DNA of 64,000 nucleotides from Ga0077523 sp038324085 (lineage in GTDB: Bacteria; Pseudomonadota; Gammaproteobacteria; Burkholderiales; Ga0077523). Below, piece after piece: positions 53,772 through 61,396 of the stretch. The stretch lies in the NCBI GenBank assembly GCA_038324085.1, contig JBBQHP010000002.1, positions 124,001 to 188,000 of the forward strand, read 5' to 3'. Position numbers and translations under genes: made by a program. Below the pieces are notes generated by a model. It did no database searches and had not been told where the DNA came from. It worked only from the letters and a program-made list of their open reading frames with translations. The first letter of the stretch is position 1; each line of letters begins with the position of its first letter.

Positions 53772-54344
53772 ATGCCGATGAACATACCGATCCTGCTGAC
53801 ATGGGCTCGCATACTCCTGATTCCGGTGTTCGTCGGGCTGTTCTACTTGCCCGACGATGTCCTTTCCCTGCATGGCAAGAATCTCATAGCGGCCGCAGTC
53901 TTTCTGCTTGGTGCCCTTACCGACTGGCTCGACGGCTGGCTGGCGCGCAGCCTCAATCAGACGTCGGCGTTCGGCGCGTTCCTTGATCCGGTGGCCGACA
54001 AGCTGATGGTCGCGGCCGCCTTGATCGTCCTGGTGAGGCTGGGACGCGTGGACGAGGTCGTTGCCGTCATCATCATTGGCCGCGAAATCGCCATCTCTGC
54101 GCTCCGGGAATGGATGGCCCGTATCGGGGAAAGTCGCTCGGTGGCGGTCTCGTTCCTCGGAAAAGTTAAGACAATCTGCCAGATGATCGCAATTCTCCTG
54201 CTGCTCTACAGCGACCCGTTGTTCGGCGTCGTCGACGCACGTGTTCCGGGCACGGCACTTATCTACATAGCCGCAGTGCTGACGCTTTGGTCGATGGCGT
54301 ATTACCTCAAGATGGCCGCGCAGAGCGTCCGGGCGCGGTCGTAA
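53772..54344 (+). CDS. pgsA: CDP-diacylglycerol--glycerol-3-phosphate 3-phosphatidyltransferase
   Basis: A 190-residue integral membrane enzyme of phosphatidylglycerol synthesis. The CDP-alcohol phosphotransferase motif DG-x2-AR-x8-G-x3-D-x3-D is intact in DWLDGWLARSLNQ ... GAFLDPVADK. About five hydrophobic helices are visible. ATG 53772 is used (53778 is the next). The uvrC-pgsA order is widespread in proteobacteria, and the tRNA promoter follows 14 bases after the stop. Confidence 0.94.
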   Translation: MPMNIPILLTWARILLIPVFVGLFYLPDDVLSLHGKNLIAAAVFLLGALTDWLDGWLARSLNQTSAFGAFLDPVADKLMVAAALIVLVRLGRVDEVVAVIIIGREIAISALREWMARIGESRSVAVSFLGKVKTICQMIAILLLLYSDPLFGVVDARVPGTALIYIAAVLTLWSMAYYLKMAAQSVRARS

Positions 54345-54358
54345 TAACCGTTCCCGTC

Positions 54359-54386
54359 TTGACAAGCTGGCGGCGGTTTCTATAAT
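54359..54386 (+). promoter_or_regulatory. sigma-70 promoter for tRNA-Gly
   Basis: TTGACA (54359-54364) and TATAAT (54381-54386) are both perfect consensus hexamers separated by 16 bases. The tRNA begins 16 bases after the -10, so the predicted start of transcription is close to the mature 5' end. Confidence 0.85.
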
Positions 54387-54402
54387 GCCGCGTCTGTTCT
54401 AT

Positions 54403-54478
54403 GCGGGAATAGCTCAGTTGGTAGAGCGCAACCTTGCCAAGGTTGAGGTCGCGAGTTCGAGCCTCGTTTCCCGCTCCA
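54403..54478 (+). tRNA. tRNA-Gly(GCC)
   Basis: A 76-base cloverleaf with a seven-base-pair acceptor stem (GCGGGAA/TTCCCGC), encoded CCA, D-arm AGCTCAGTTGGTAGAGC, anticodon GCC at 54436-54438, and T-arm with GTTCGAGC. All paired arms are intact. Confidence 0.97.
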
Positions 54479-54497
54479 TCCGATTTCGGGATGCCGA

Positions 54498-54537
54498 GGG
54501 AAAACGGTCGTGAATCCCAGCGACGTTTTCCCTTTTT
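54498..54537 (+). terminator. intrinsic terminator after tRNA-Gly
   Basis: The arms GGGAAAAC-GTCG and CGAC-GTTTTCCC pair with one bulged G around a loop of about ten bases, and a TTTTT run follows at 54533-54537. It sits 20 bases after tRNA-Gly and 23 bases before tRNA-Cys. Confidence 0.75.
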
Positions 54538-54560
54538 AGTTGGTCCCGGCAACGCCGCCG

Positions 54561-54634
54561 GGCGGGGTGGCAGAGTGGTCATGCAGCGGCCTGCAAAGCC
54601 GTCCACGCCGGTTCGATTCCGACCCCCGCCTCCA
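54561..54634 (+). tRNA. tRNA-Cys(GCA)
   Basis: A 74-base cloverleaf with acceptor stem GGCGGGG/CCCCGCC, encoded CCA, anticodon GCA and T-loop GTTCGATTC. No separate promoter is obvious in the short gap after the upstream terminator. The 235 bases that follow, up to the antiporter gene, have no supported gene. Confidence 0.95.
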
Positions 54635-54869
54635 GTTCGCTAACTTGGTCGGGTCCCAGACCTCCACCAGGGCTCCGCGGCACTACCGGCGTTGAATTGA
54701 ATCCGGTTTCCGCGAATTGGATCCTGCCAAAGTTACCGGTTGCCGACGTAGTGATTGCGTAGTGCCACCAACGACAGCCTATCAAGGTCGAGGACTCGTG
54801 CGCAGGCATCGCGGTTGTTCGTTTTCCTGAGACCGACGCTGCTGCCGGCGAACCCGTGCGCGCTGGTTG

Positions 54870-56012
54870 TCACGGAAGAAAAATCAGCAGCAAGTAGGAT
54901 AGGAACAGACCGAGATGCACGGTCCCTTGCAAGACGTTGGTGCGTCCGCTGGAAAGAGTCAGCATCGATGTGGCAAGTGTCAGTACCAGCATGACCTGCT
55001 GGTCTGGTGCGAGCCCGAGGTCGAGGGTGCTGCGGCCGACCATGGCGAGAACAACGACTGCCGGAATCGTCATCGCCAAGGTTGCGAGCACGGAGCCCAG
55101 CAGAATGTTCATGGAGCGTTGCACCTGGTTGGCCAACGCTGCCTTGATCGCACCAACGCCTTCGGGCACAAGGACCAGCACTGCCACCAGAAACGCGCCC
55201 AGCGTTGGTGGCAGGCCGAAGGTTTCGAGGCCGGCGTTCAGGGTGACCGCGAGCTTCTCCGCGAGGAGGATGGTCGCACCCAGAAAAAGGACCATTACCG
55301 CTGCAGAATAGGCGGCCGACTTGGCCGGCGCGGTGCCGTCGCGTACTCCTGGCCGGAACACCTCGGGGACCGGTAACACCTCGGCGAAAAAGGAACGATG
55401 TCGCGTTGTCTGGATAGTCAGAAAGGCAGCATAGAGGCTGAGGCACATGGCGATGAGGAAGGTCTGTTGGCCCTTGGAGAGCGTAGGACCCAGGGTGGTC
55501 GTCGTGTAGTTGGGCAAGATCAGGCCCAACGTACTCAGGGCGACGATGAGACTCAGGTAGGCATTGACACCGGTGAAGTTGTAGCCCTGTTCCCGGTAGC
55601 GCAATCCGCCGAGGAGCAGCGCAAGGCCGATCAATCCATTCATCACGATCATGACCACGGAGAACATGGTGTCGCGGGCGAGCGTCGGGTTTGCGTCGCC
55701 GGTCAGCATCACCGCTCCAATCGTCATGATTTCGATACTCCCCACGCCTAGAGTGAGTATCAGCGTGCCGTACGGCTCGCCCAGTTTCTGGGCGAGTTCG
55801 TCGGCATTCGCGACTACGGTCAATGCACCGAGCACTACCGCAGCGAACAGCCAGAGAAATATGCCGATGCCGAACGCCAATCCCAGGCCGGTCGATAACA
55901 GCGGTTCTTCGAACAGGAGAAAAACCGCGGCGGTACCCAAGACGAATACATACCGCAGGGAAGCCACCAACATCGTGGCAGACGGCTTCCCGAAAGGGTT
56001 CGAACGGCTCAT
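54870..56012 (-). CDS. chaA: ChaA-type calcium/proton (sodium/proton) antiporter
   Basis: A 380-residue member of the Ca2+:cation antiporter family with ten to eleven hydrophobic helices. The two repeat motifs are intact: NADELAQKLGEPYGTLILTLGVGSIEIM in the first half and LVPEGVGAIKAALANQVQRSMNILLGSVLATLAMTIP in the second, each with the conserved acidic residue. It exports calcium or sodium in exchange for protons. It stands alone on the minus strand, separated by short gaps from the tRNAs and from the divergent cache gene. Confidence 0.85.
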   Translation of the reverse strand: MSRSNPFGKPSATMLVASLRYVFVLGTAAVFLLFEEPLLSTGLGLAFGIGIFLWLFAAVVLGALTVVANADELAQKLGEPYGTLILTLGVGSIEIMTIGAVMLTGDANPTLARDTMFSVVMIVMNGLIGLALLLGGLRYREQGYNFTGVNAYLSLIVALSTLGLILPNYTTTTLGPTLSKGQQTFLIAMCLSLYAAFLTIQTTRHRSFFAEVLPVPEVFRPGVRDGTAPAKSAAYSAAVMVLFLGATILLAEKLAVTLNAGLETFGLPPTLGAFLVAVLVLVPEGVGAIKAALANQVQRSMNILLGSVLATLAMTIPAVVVLAMVGRSTLDLGLAPDQQVMLVLTLATSMLTLSSGRTNVLQGTVHLGLFLSYLLLIFLP

Positions 56013-56267
56013 CGGTCCAGTAATTTGCGAAGAGTGACCCCAGGACGCACCCTCGATTCTCGCCGTCGATCAGTGATGCGGCATAGCTTCCGGACCGCTC
56101 GAAGCATGTCGCGCATGAAGGGGAGATCGGTCGCTTGCACAGCGAATGAATCGAACTCTCGCGCAGGCCTTCACCGGCGCGTTTCCTCCATATTGCATGA
56201 GCGCGCCCAGGGGCTCAAGATTGCAGTGCTGCGCGCGATGGTTGGACCAGGTGCGAAGGAGAAACAA

Positions 56268-57380
56268 TTGCAGATTCTCACGAGGGCTACCGAGAATGCG
56301 ATCGACACCTGGCGTGGCGGTCTGTTGACAGCGCTACGTATCGCCTGCGTTGCGACGTCCGTGGGTGCGAGCGCAGTGGAGGGAGCGGAATGCAATCCCA
56401 CGCTGGGAGCGCTGGTTCGGCTCGGTGCGGACAGAATCGAAGCCGTTTTCCACGATGTTGCGGCGAGCACTCGAACGCTGGGTAGAACGCTGGGTAGCGA
56501 ATACCGAACGATGGTCATTCAGCGGGCACAGGTTGCAAATGAGGATAGCGGCAAATGGGGTAGTCGCATCGCTTCCGTGGGCGATACCACCCGCTTCCGG
56601 ACATGGTCGGACGGTGCGCCGACTCCCGGATTCCAGGACCCCATGCCTGCGATCTACAGCTACGACCACACGATTCCGGCCGACGCAGTAGCGTTCCATC
56701 TTCGGGAGTTCAAGCAGTCAATCCCGGTATTTCGCGCCGCATACCGCAGCTTCGACTCCTCTTGGGTTTACGTGAGCACCTCGGACGAGATGATCTTGAT
56801 CTACCCATACGCTCCGGTCGCGCAGGCGGTCAACAATGCGAGGCCGAGCGGACAAGTGTTTTACATGGCGGCAGACTTCGCGCATCGGGAGGTCGGCTGG
56901 ACTCGTCCGTATCCGGATCTGGTGGGGGCGGGGATGATGATCACCGCTTCCTACTCAGTATTTGCAGGCGAACGATTGCTCGGCGTTGTGTCACGCGACG
57001 CAACCCTGAAGCAACTGTCCCGGTCGGTATTGAATGGGCTGACCAGCGGCAATGATCTGACGGCCTTCATTGTCGACCAGCACGGGCTGGTGGTCGATGC
57101 CAGCGATCCAGTGCTGGAAAGCGAGCTCGAGCGTGTGAACCGGCAGTCCAATCCGGTAGCACCCTTCTATCGATCACCCGAGGGGATGACGCGGGATGCC
57201 TCACCCGGCGCTGTGACGTCACAGGTCAATTGGGTCAATGAAGTCACGGAGCGCGTCCTCGCCCTGTCTTCGGATTCCGGCGCGCCAGACGTGATCGATA
57301 CGCAGACCAACGGCCGCAAGGTGCCAGCGGCAAGGATCAAGAGCACCGGGTGGTTCATCGTGCTGGTTGATGGGGTTTAG
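56268..57380 (+). CDS. truncated cache-domain sensor protein
   Basis: A 370-residue exported protein made almost entirely of a double-cache sensory domain (FRTWSDGAPTPGFQDPMPAIYSYDH ... VFAGERLLGVVSRDATLKQLS ... AFIVDQHGLVVDAS). It stops with STGWFIVLVDGV, just where a transmembrane helix and an output domain would normally follow. I start at TTG 56268 because AAGGAG lies six bases before it; the frame is open from 56025, and ATG 56238 is possible. The N-terminus (GLLTALRIACVATSVGASA) is a plausible signal peptide. It may be a periplasmic ligand-binding protein or the remnant of a larger receptor. Confidence 0.65.
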   Translation: MQILTRATENAIDTWRGGLLTALRIACVATSVGASAVEGAECNPTLGALVRLGADRIEAVFHDVAASTRTLGRTLGSEYRTMVIQRAQVANEDSGKWGSRIASVGDTTRFRTWSDGAPTPGFQDPMPAIYSYDHTIPADAVAFHLREFKQSIPVFRAAYRSFDSSWVYVSTSDEMILIYPYAPVAQAVNNARPSGQVFYMAADFAHREVGWTRPYPDLVGAGMMITASYSVFAGERLLGVVSRDATLKQLSRSVLNGLTSGNDLTAFIVDQHGLVVDASDPVLESELERVNRQSNPVAPFYRSPEGMTRDASPGAVTSQVNWVNEVTERVLALSSDSGAPDVIDTQTNGRKVPAARIKSTGWFIVLVDGV

Positions 57381-57952
57381 TGTCTCGGATGGACGTCGGT
57401 CGGTTCAAGAGTTCGGACGTTCGATAGTCAGTGCGGTGCGGATCTACGTGGCGTGTGGCGAATCGGTGCCAGATCACCGAACAAGGGAAGGGGGCACGTC
57501 GGAACCCAGCCTTCGGACAATGGTCCGCGAACGTATCGAAGATCGACCCGAGGTCCCCCATCCGGGCCCGATACGATCGGTGCCAACGGGTGTATGGCAA
57601 GCGTGCGCGTTTCCTCGTCACCAGGTCTACTTGGGGGTTTGGCTCAGTTTGTCGAGTCCTTCCTCGCGGTTCGCGGCGTGGCGGTGCGCTGCCCTCCGGC
57701 ACACGCGCCAGTCGATCGGAGGATACGAGATCGGATTTTCGTCCGCGGGGCATGTCGCGGTTGATGATGCAAGATTTGCGGTTGGAGGTGACCTTTGGCA
57801 GTTGGGCAAGGACGAGGCTACTCGCCGCCGCTCCAAGCGCGATTGGTCGAGATGAAATCTGATGGCGAGGCGATCGCAGTTTTCAGTCGCGCAGATGCCC
57901 GCGCGAAATCGGCATTGTGGGTCGCGTACGATTGGCGCAGCTGAGGCAACCA
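57381..57952. other. gene-free stretch after the cache gene
   Basis: In 572 bases no frame shows a recognisable family, a good ribosome-binding site and plausible composition together. Short overlapping open frames exist on both strands but read as Arg/Ser/Pro-rich shadows. The stretch follows the truncated sensor gene and may contain decayed sequence of its former output domain or of an inserted element; I could not identify either. Confidence 0.5.
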
Positions 57953-59293
57953 ATGCATCCAGTGCCACCCGCTTTCGTCGAAACATTCTTGGAAGTGCTG
58001 GGACGCGTGCGCAACGCGGGACGCCATGGCCATCGAAGTTGTCCCTCGACTCAAAGCCGCAGTCGCCTGCTGGTGCTCGCAGTGATGGCCTGCATGCCCG
58101 TCAGCTCTACTTTCGCCGAATCGCCGGAGAGCGACTCTCCGTGGCAAGCGATCCGCGAAGGCAAGCCGACACTCACACTGCGTCCGCGGATCGAATTCGT
58201 CGATCAGGACGGCAAGACAGAGAATGCGCAAGCCTTCACGATGCGCACGTTGATCGGGTGGCGGACCGCGCCGTTCGCGGGGTTCAGGGGTACTGTCCAG
58301 GGCATCAACGTAGGACACGTCGGAGAGACGGATTTCAACTCCGGGAAGAACGGCAAGTCCGCATATCCGGGCATCTCGGATCCAGATGTTACCGATCTCA
58401 ACCAAATCTATGCTGACTACCTTGGCCTGCCAAGTACCCAGGTTCGACTGGGCAAGCAGATCATCAAGCTAGACAGTCAGCGGTTTGTCGGGGTTTCAGA
58501 TTTCCGGCAAACCATGCGGGTATTTACGGGCCTGATGGTCAGGAACACGGCGATTCCCGACACGGAAGTGATCGTGGCTCATCTGTGGCGCATCCGCGAG
58601 ACCTCCGGTGACCAGCAACAGGCGCGCGTAGAGATCGCGCATGCGGATTGGCAATGGCAGGTCGACAATCATCTGGTCGGCTATGGATACTTCGACGATC
58701 AAGGCGCCACACCGGCCCAGTCGGGATCCTTGGACAATTCCAACGCAATTGTGGGCGTCAGCGCCGATGGGAGCTACCCCGCGACAGGTGGCACGAAGTT
58801 GCTCTATACCGCCGAGTATGCTCGTCAGACTGCGTACGCTGGCGGTAGCGATCTGATCGATGCCGTATACGCACATCTGGGCGGTGGCATCTCCTGGCGG
58901 AACGTGTTCGCCAGGGCAGACTACGAGAGGCTTGGCAGCAATCAGGGTCGATACGGATTCCAGACTCGACTCGCCAGCAGGCACCGCTTCCAGGGATGGG
59001 CCGACCAATTGACCGTGACGCCGCCCACAGGAACGAGGGACTACTACGTGACGCTTGGCACCAAGTTGCACTCGGCAAAGTTTGCGGCGGAATATCACTG
59101 GTTCACCTCCGATGTGGGGAGTATTCGGTATGGCGACGAGATCGATTTGGCCGTCACGATCGGTTTCGCGAAACAGTGGGTATTCAAGACGGAACTGGCC
59201 AGCTTCCGGGAACACGATGCTTTGTCCCCCGCCAGCGCGCGGAGACGCGACACCGACAAGCTTTGGTTCACTCTGATCTACAACATCGAATAG
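57953..59293 (+). CDS. alginate-export-like outer-membrane porin
   Basis: A 446-residue exported beta-barrel protein. After a long basic N-terminus the signal core LLVLAVMACMPVSSTFA is cleaved before ESPE. The conserved early block TLRPRIEFVDQDGKTENAQAFTMRTLIGW and RLGKQIIKLDSQRFVGVSDFRQ are typical of alginate-export/porin-like families, and the chain ends with LWFTLIYNIE, an outer-membrane C-terminal signature. GAGG lies six bases before ATG 57953. The substrate is unknown. Confidence 0.75.
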   Translation: MHPVPPAFVETFLEVLGRVRNAGRHGHRSCPSTQSRSRLLVLAVMACMPVSSTFAESPESDSPWQAIREGKPTLTLRPRIEFVDQDGKTENAQAFTMRTLIGWRTAPFAGFRGTVQGINVGHVGETDFNSGKNGKSAYPGISDPDVTDLNQIYADYLGLPSTQVRLGKQIIKLDSQRFVGVSDFRQTMRVFTGLMVRNTAIPDTEVIVAHLWRIRETSGDQQQARVEIAHADWQWQVDNHLVGYGYFDDQGATPAQSGSLDNSNAIVGVSADGSYPATGGTKLLYTAEYARQTAYAGGSDLIDAVYAHLGGGISWRNVFARADYERLGSNQGRYGFQTRLASRHRFQGWADQLTVTPPTGTRDYYVTLGTKLHSAKFAAEYHWFTSDVGSIRYGDEIDLAVTIGFAKQWVFKTELASFREHDALSPASARRRDTDKLWFTLIYNIE

Positions 59294-59390
59294 CCACGGG
59301 CCTCTTCCGTCGTGTGTATGGCGGGAGTTTCGCGCAAGCTGCGATGTGCAGCCATCGAGTCTCGCGGTAAAGTGCGGGGAACGTCTCGTT

Positions 59391-59477
59391 GCCCGGATGG
59401 CGAAACTGGTAGACGCAAGGGACTTAAAATCCCTCGACCTCGCGGTCGTGCCGGTTCGATTCCGGCTCCGGGTACCA
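59391..59477 (+). tRNA. tRNA-Leu(UAA)
   Basis: An 87-base class II tRNA with a long variable arm. Acceptor stem GCCCGGA/TCCGGGT, encoded CCA, anticodon TAA at 59425-59427 in the loop CTTAAAA, variable arm around CCTCGCGGTCG, and T-arm GTTCGATTCC. A TAAAGT box at 59368-59373 may be its -10. The 182 bases after it hold no supported gene. Confidence 0.96.
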
Positions 59478-59659
59478 GATACTGGATGCAGACCAAGGAC
59501 ACCTCGAGCTTGGCCGGCTTCGGCAGGACGCTCCAGAGGCTTGTTATCGCGCCGGGCGATCTCGCCTTGCACCAGCAGGACCGAGCGCGCCTCGAAGAGC
59601 AGCCCGCCCGATGCGCTGCGGCTCGCCCGATCGTCGAGGCCGACGGGCGGGATTAGGGT

Positions 59660-60076
59660 CTATTTCTGCGCCGGAAGCACAGGCGGCGCACCTTTGTTCT
59701 TGATGAACATCACCAGGATCGTCGCGGGTTTGGTCTTGCTGGTGTTCGTCGAGATCGTATGCACGTCGTCCGGATTCTCGTAGAACACATCGCCGGGTTT
59801 CAGATGCCGGAGCTCCCCACCCGCAACCTGCATGTCGATGCTTCCCTTCAGCACGTAGACAAAGGTATGCGCGTCATGGCGATGCGCTTCTGACACATAG
59901 CCGGGCGGGAATTCAACGGTAATCATGAGGCCTTCCTTCCCGGGAAGATCGGACAAATCGGTCGCGAACTTGGGCGTGATCACCATATCCTCACTGGCGT
60001 GCTTGTGCTCGTCAGCGAACGCAGGGGCTGCGAACAGGGACGCGGCCAGGGCCAGGGTGGTCATGCGGAACATCAT
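59660..60076 (-). CDS. periplasmic cupin-domain protein
   Basis: A 138-residue single-domain cupin with a signal peptide (residues 1-21, ending AFA). Motif 1 is HRHDAHTFVYVLKG, in which the two His ligands are present but the usual Glu is missing; motif 2 is GDVFYENPDDVHTISTN with the third His. The enzyme activity, if any, is unknown. It is transcribed from an ECF41-like promoter 118 bases upstream and is the likely target of the neighbouring sigma factor. Confidence 0.8.
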   Translation of the reverse strand: MMFRMTTLALAASLFAAPAFADEHKHASEDMVITPKFATDLSDLPGKEGLMITVEFPPGYVSEAHRHDAHTFVYVLKGSIDMQVAGGELRHLKPGDVFYENPDDVHTISTNTSKTKPATILVMFIKNKGAPPVLPAQK

Positions 60077-60194
60077 GGTGTCTTCTCCGTGGGTGCTCAG
60101 ACTTTTTTGGTTGCGCGGACCGCGCTGACGGGCGACGACCGTCTGAAGCCGACCGTGATCCGATTCCAGGCATGGATGGCAGCGATATCAGTAA

Positions 60195-60221
60195 GACGAA
60201 CGGAAGGGCCTGCTTGTGACA
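60195..60221 (-). promoter_or_regulatory. ECF41-like promoter of the cupin gene
   Basis: On the minus strand, TGTCACA (60221-60215), a 16-base spacer, and CGTC (60198-60195) followed by TTA match the known ECF41 promoter form. The same arrangement precedes the sigma gene. The first base downstream of -10 is about 118 bases from the cupin ATG, giving a leader of roughly 110 bases. Confidence 0.65.
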
Positions 60222-60231
60222 ACGCGCCGCT

Positions 60232-61110
60232 TCAGCGGTGCAAGTCGGCCAGGTAGATGCCCGCCAGCTTGTCCGGGTTGCGCATAACGTAAATGCCGGT
60301 AATGCGCTCATCGTCGACACGAAACGAGAGGACGGAATGCACGTCTCCCTGAAACACGTTGACCGCGCCGAGCTCACCGTTGATCCGCACGAGACGGTAT
60401 TCGATCCCGGGCCAGCTGCGGGCGATGGAGTAGTAGAGGCGGCCGATGCGTTCCGGGCCGCGCAGGACTTTGAGTGCGGCGTAGACCTTGCCGCCACCGT
60501 CAGACATGTACTCCGCGTCTTCACTGAGCAATGCCATCACCGTGGCCCGGTCCCCGGAAGTCGCCGCTGCCATGAATTTTTCCAGCAGTCGCTCGCGCGC
60601 TTCCTGTGCCATCGTAAACCTCGGACGGCCGGAACGTACCTCTTCCCGAGCGCGGTGCACCATCTGCCGCAGAGCAGGCTCCGCCTTGTCCAGCATCTGC
60701 GCGATCTCGGCATAGTCGTAGTCGAACACCTCTTTGAGAAGGAAGGCGGCCCGTTTGTCCGGGCCCAGGCGCTCCAACACGGCGAGGAAGGCAACCGATA
60801 CCTCGTTCTGCATTTCAAGCTGCAATTCCGGTGACGGGAGGGTATCGGTCAGGATCGGTTCCGGCAGCCAGGGACCGACGTAGAGTTCGCGCTCCCGTCT
60901 GTTGACGCGGTGCCGGTCGAGGCAAAGGCGGGTCACGACGGTGACCAGCCAGGCTTCGGGTGACTCGATCGAAGGGACATCGGCGCAGTCCCAGCGCAGC
61001 CAGGCGTCCTGTAGCACATCTTCCGCATCGGCCCTGGAGCCGAGCATGCGATATGCCATCCCGAACAGGCGCGGGCGATGGGTCTGGAACACGAGGGCCA
61101 AGTCTTCCAT
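60232..61110 (-). CDS. ECF41-family (SigJ-like) sigma factor with SnoaL-like C-terminal domain
   Basis: A 292-residue sigma factor. Region 2 is near residues 8-75 (MAYRMLGSRADAEDVLQDAWLRW), region 4 near 100-160 (LLKEVFDYDYAEIAQML), and a SnoaL-like domain follows from about 168. The ECF41 hallmarks DGGGK (residues 204-208) and NPDKL (278-282) are both intact; in this group the C-terminal domain regulates the sigma factor in place of a separate anti-sigma protein. ATG 61110 lies about 18 bases after the -10 of its own ECF41-like promoter. Confidence 0.9.
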   Translation of the reverse strand: MEDLALVFQTHRPRLFGMAYRMLGSRADAEDVLQDAWLRWDCADVPSIESPEAWLVTVVTRLCLDRHRVNRRERELYVGPWLPEPILTDTLPSPELQLEMQNEVSVAFLAVLERLGPDKRAAFLLKEVFDYDYAEIAQMLDKAEPALRQMVHRAREEVRSGRPRFTMAQEARERLLEKFMAAATSGDRATVMALLSEDAEYMSDGGGKVYAALKVLRGPERIGRLYYSIARSWPGIEYRLVRINGELGAVNVFQGDVHSVLSFRVDDERITGIYVMRNPDKLAGIYLADLHR

Positions 61111-61128
61111 GAGCGAGTCCAAGGTTAA

Positions 61129-61155
61129 GACGAGCGCGAAGCTTCGGTTGTGACC
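61129..61155 (-). promoter_or_regulatory. ECF41-like promoter of the sigma gene
   Basis: On the minus strand GGTCACA (61155-61149), a 16-base spacer, and CGTC (61132-61129) followed by TTA. It differs from the cupin promoter by one base in the -35 and has the same spacer length. Transcription would begin within about 12 bases of the sigma start codon, indicating autoregulation. Confidence 0.6.
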
Positions 61156-61193
61156 GGAAGGGCCGACTTTATTCTGGTTTCCCCTCCGGGGGT

Positions 61194-61233
61194 CTGCAGG
61201 TCGAGCACGCCGGTTCGATTCGGACTGCCGCCT
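61194..61233 (+). pseudogene. tRNA-like fragment (3' half)
   Basis: This 40-base stretch resembles the 3' half of tRNA-Cys. The 16 bases from CACGCCGG to TTCGATTC at 61206-61221 are identical to tRNA-Cys 54604-54619, and CTGCA and CCGCCT align at each side. The T-stem no longer pairs fully and no 5' half or CCA is present. The T-arm is common to many tRNAs, so its origin from tRNA-Cys is not certain. Confidence 0.45.
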
Positions 61234-61278
61234 TAAAGCTCCCCCCAAGCAATGGAGACGTTGTCGGCTTCTCATTCC

Positions 61279-61305
61279 TAAAGTCGACGTCAGATGGTCC
61301 GTTAA
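61279..61305 (+). promoter_or_regulatory. sigma-28 (FliA)-like promoter of motAB
   Basis: TAAAGTCG (61279-61286), an 11-base spacer, and TCCGTTAA (61298-61305) each match six of eight positions of the flagellar consensus TAAAGTTT-N11-GCCGATAA. It lies about 90 bases before motA, the right direction and class for a late flagellar operon. Confidence 0.55.
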
Positions 61306-61396
61306 TCGCTTCAACTCCGGGGGCGAATGGCGACGGCAGTGTGACGCCCACCGGGTGACCCGATCCTCGATCGACCTCCCGAGAGCATAAAAAAGC

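Noticed and set aside
57381..57952. Insertion-sequence remnant after the cache gene
   Set aside because: Some translated stretches look foreign, but I found no terminal inverted repeats, target-site duplication or transposase motif.
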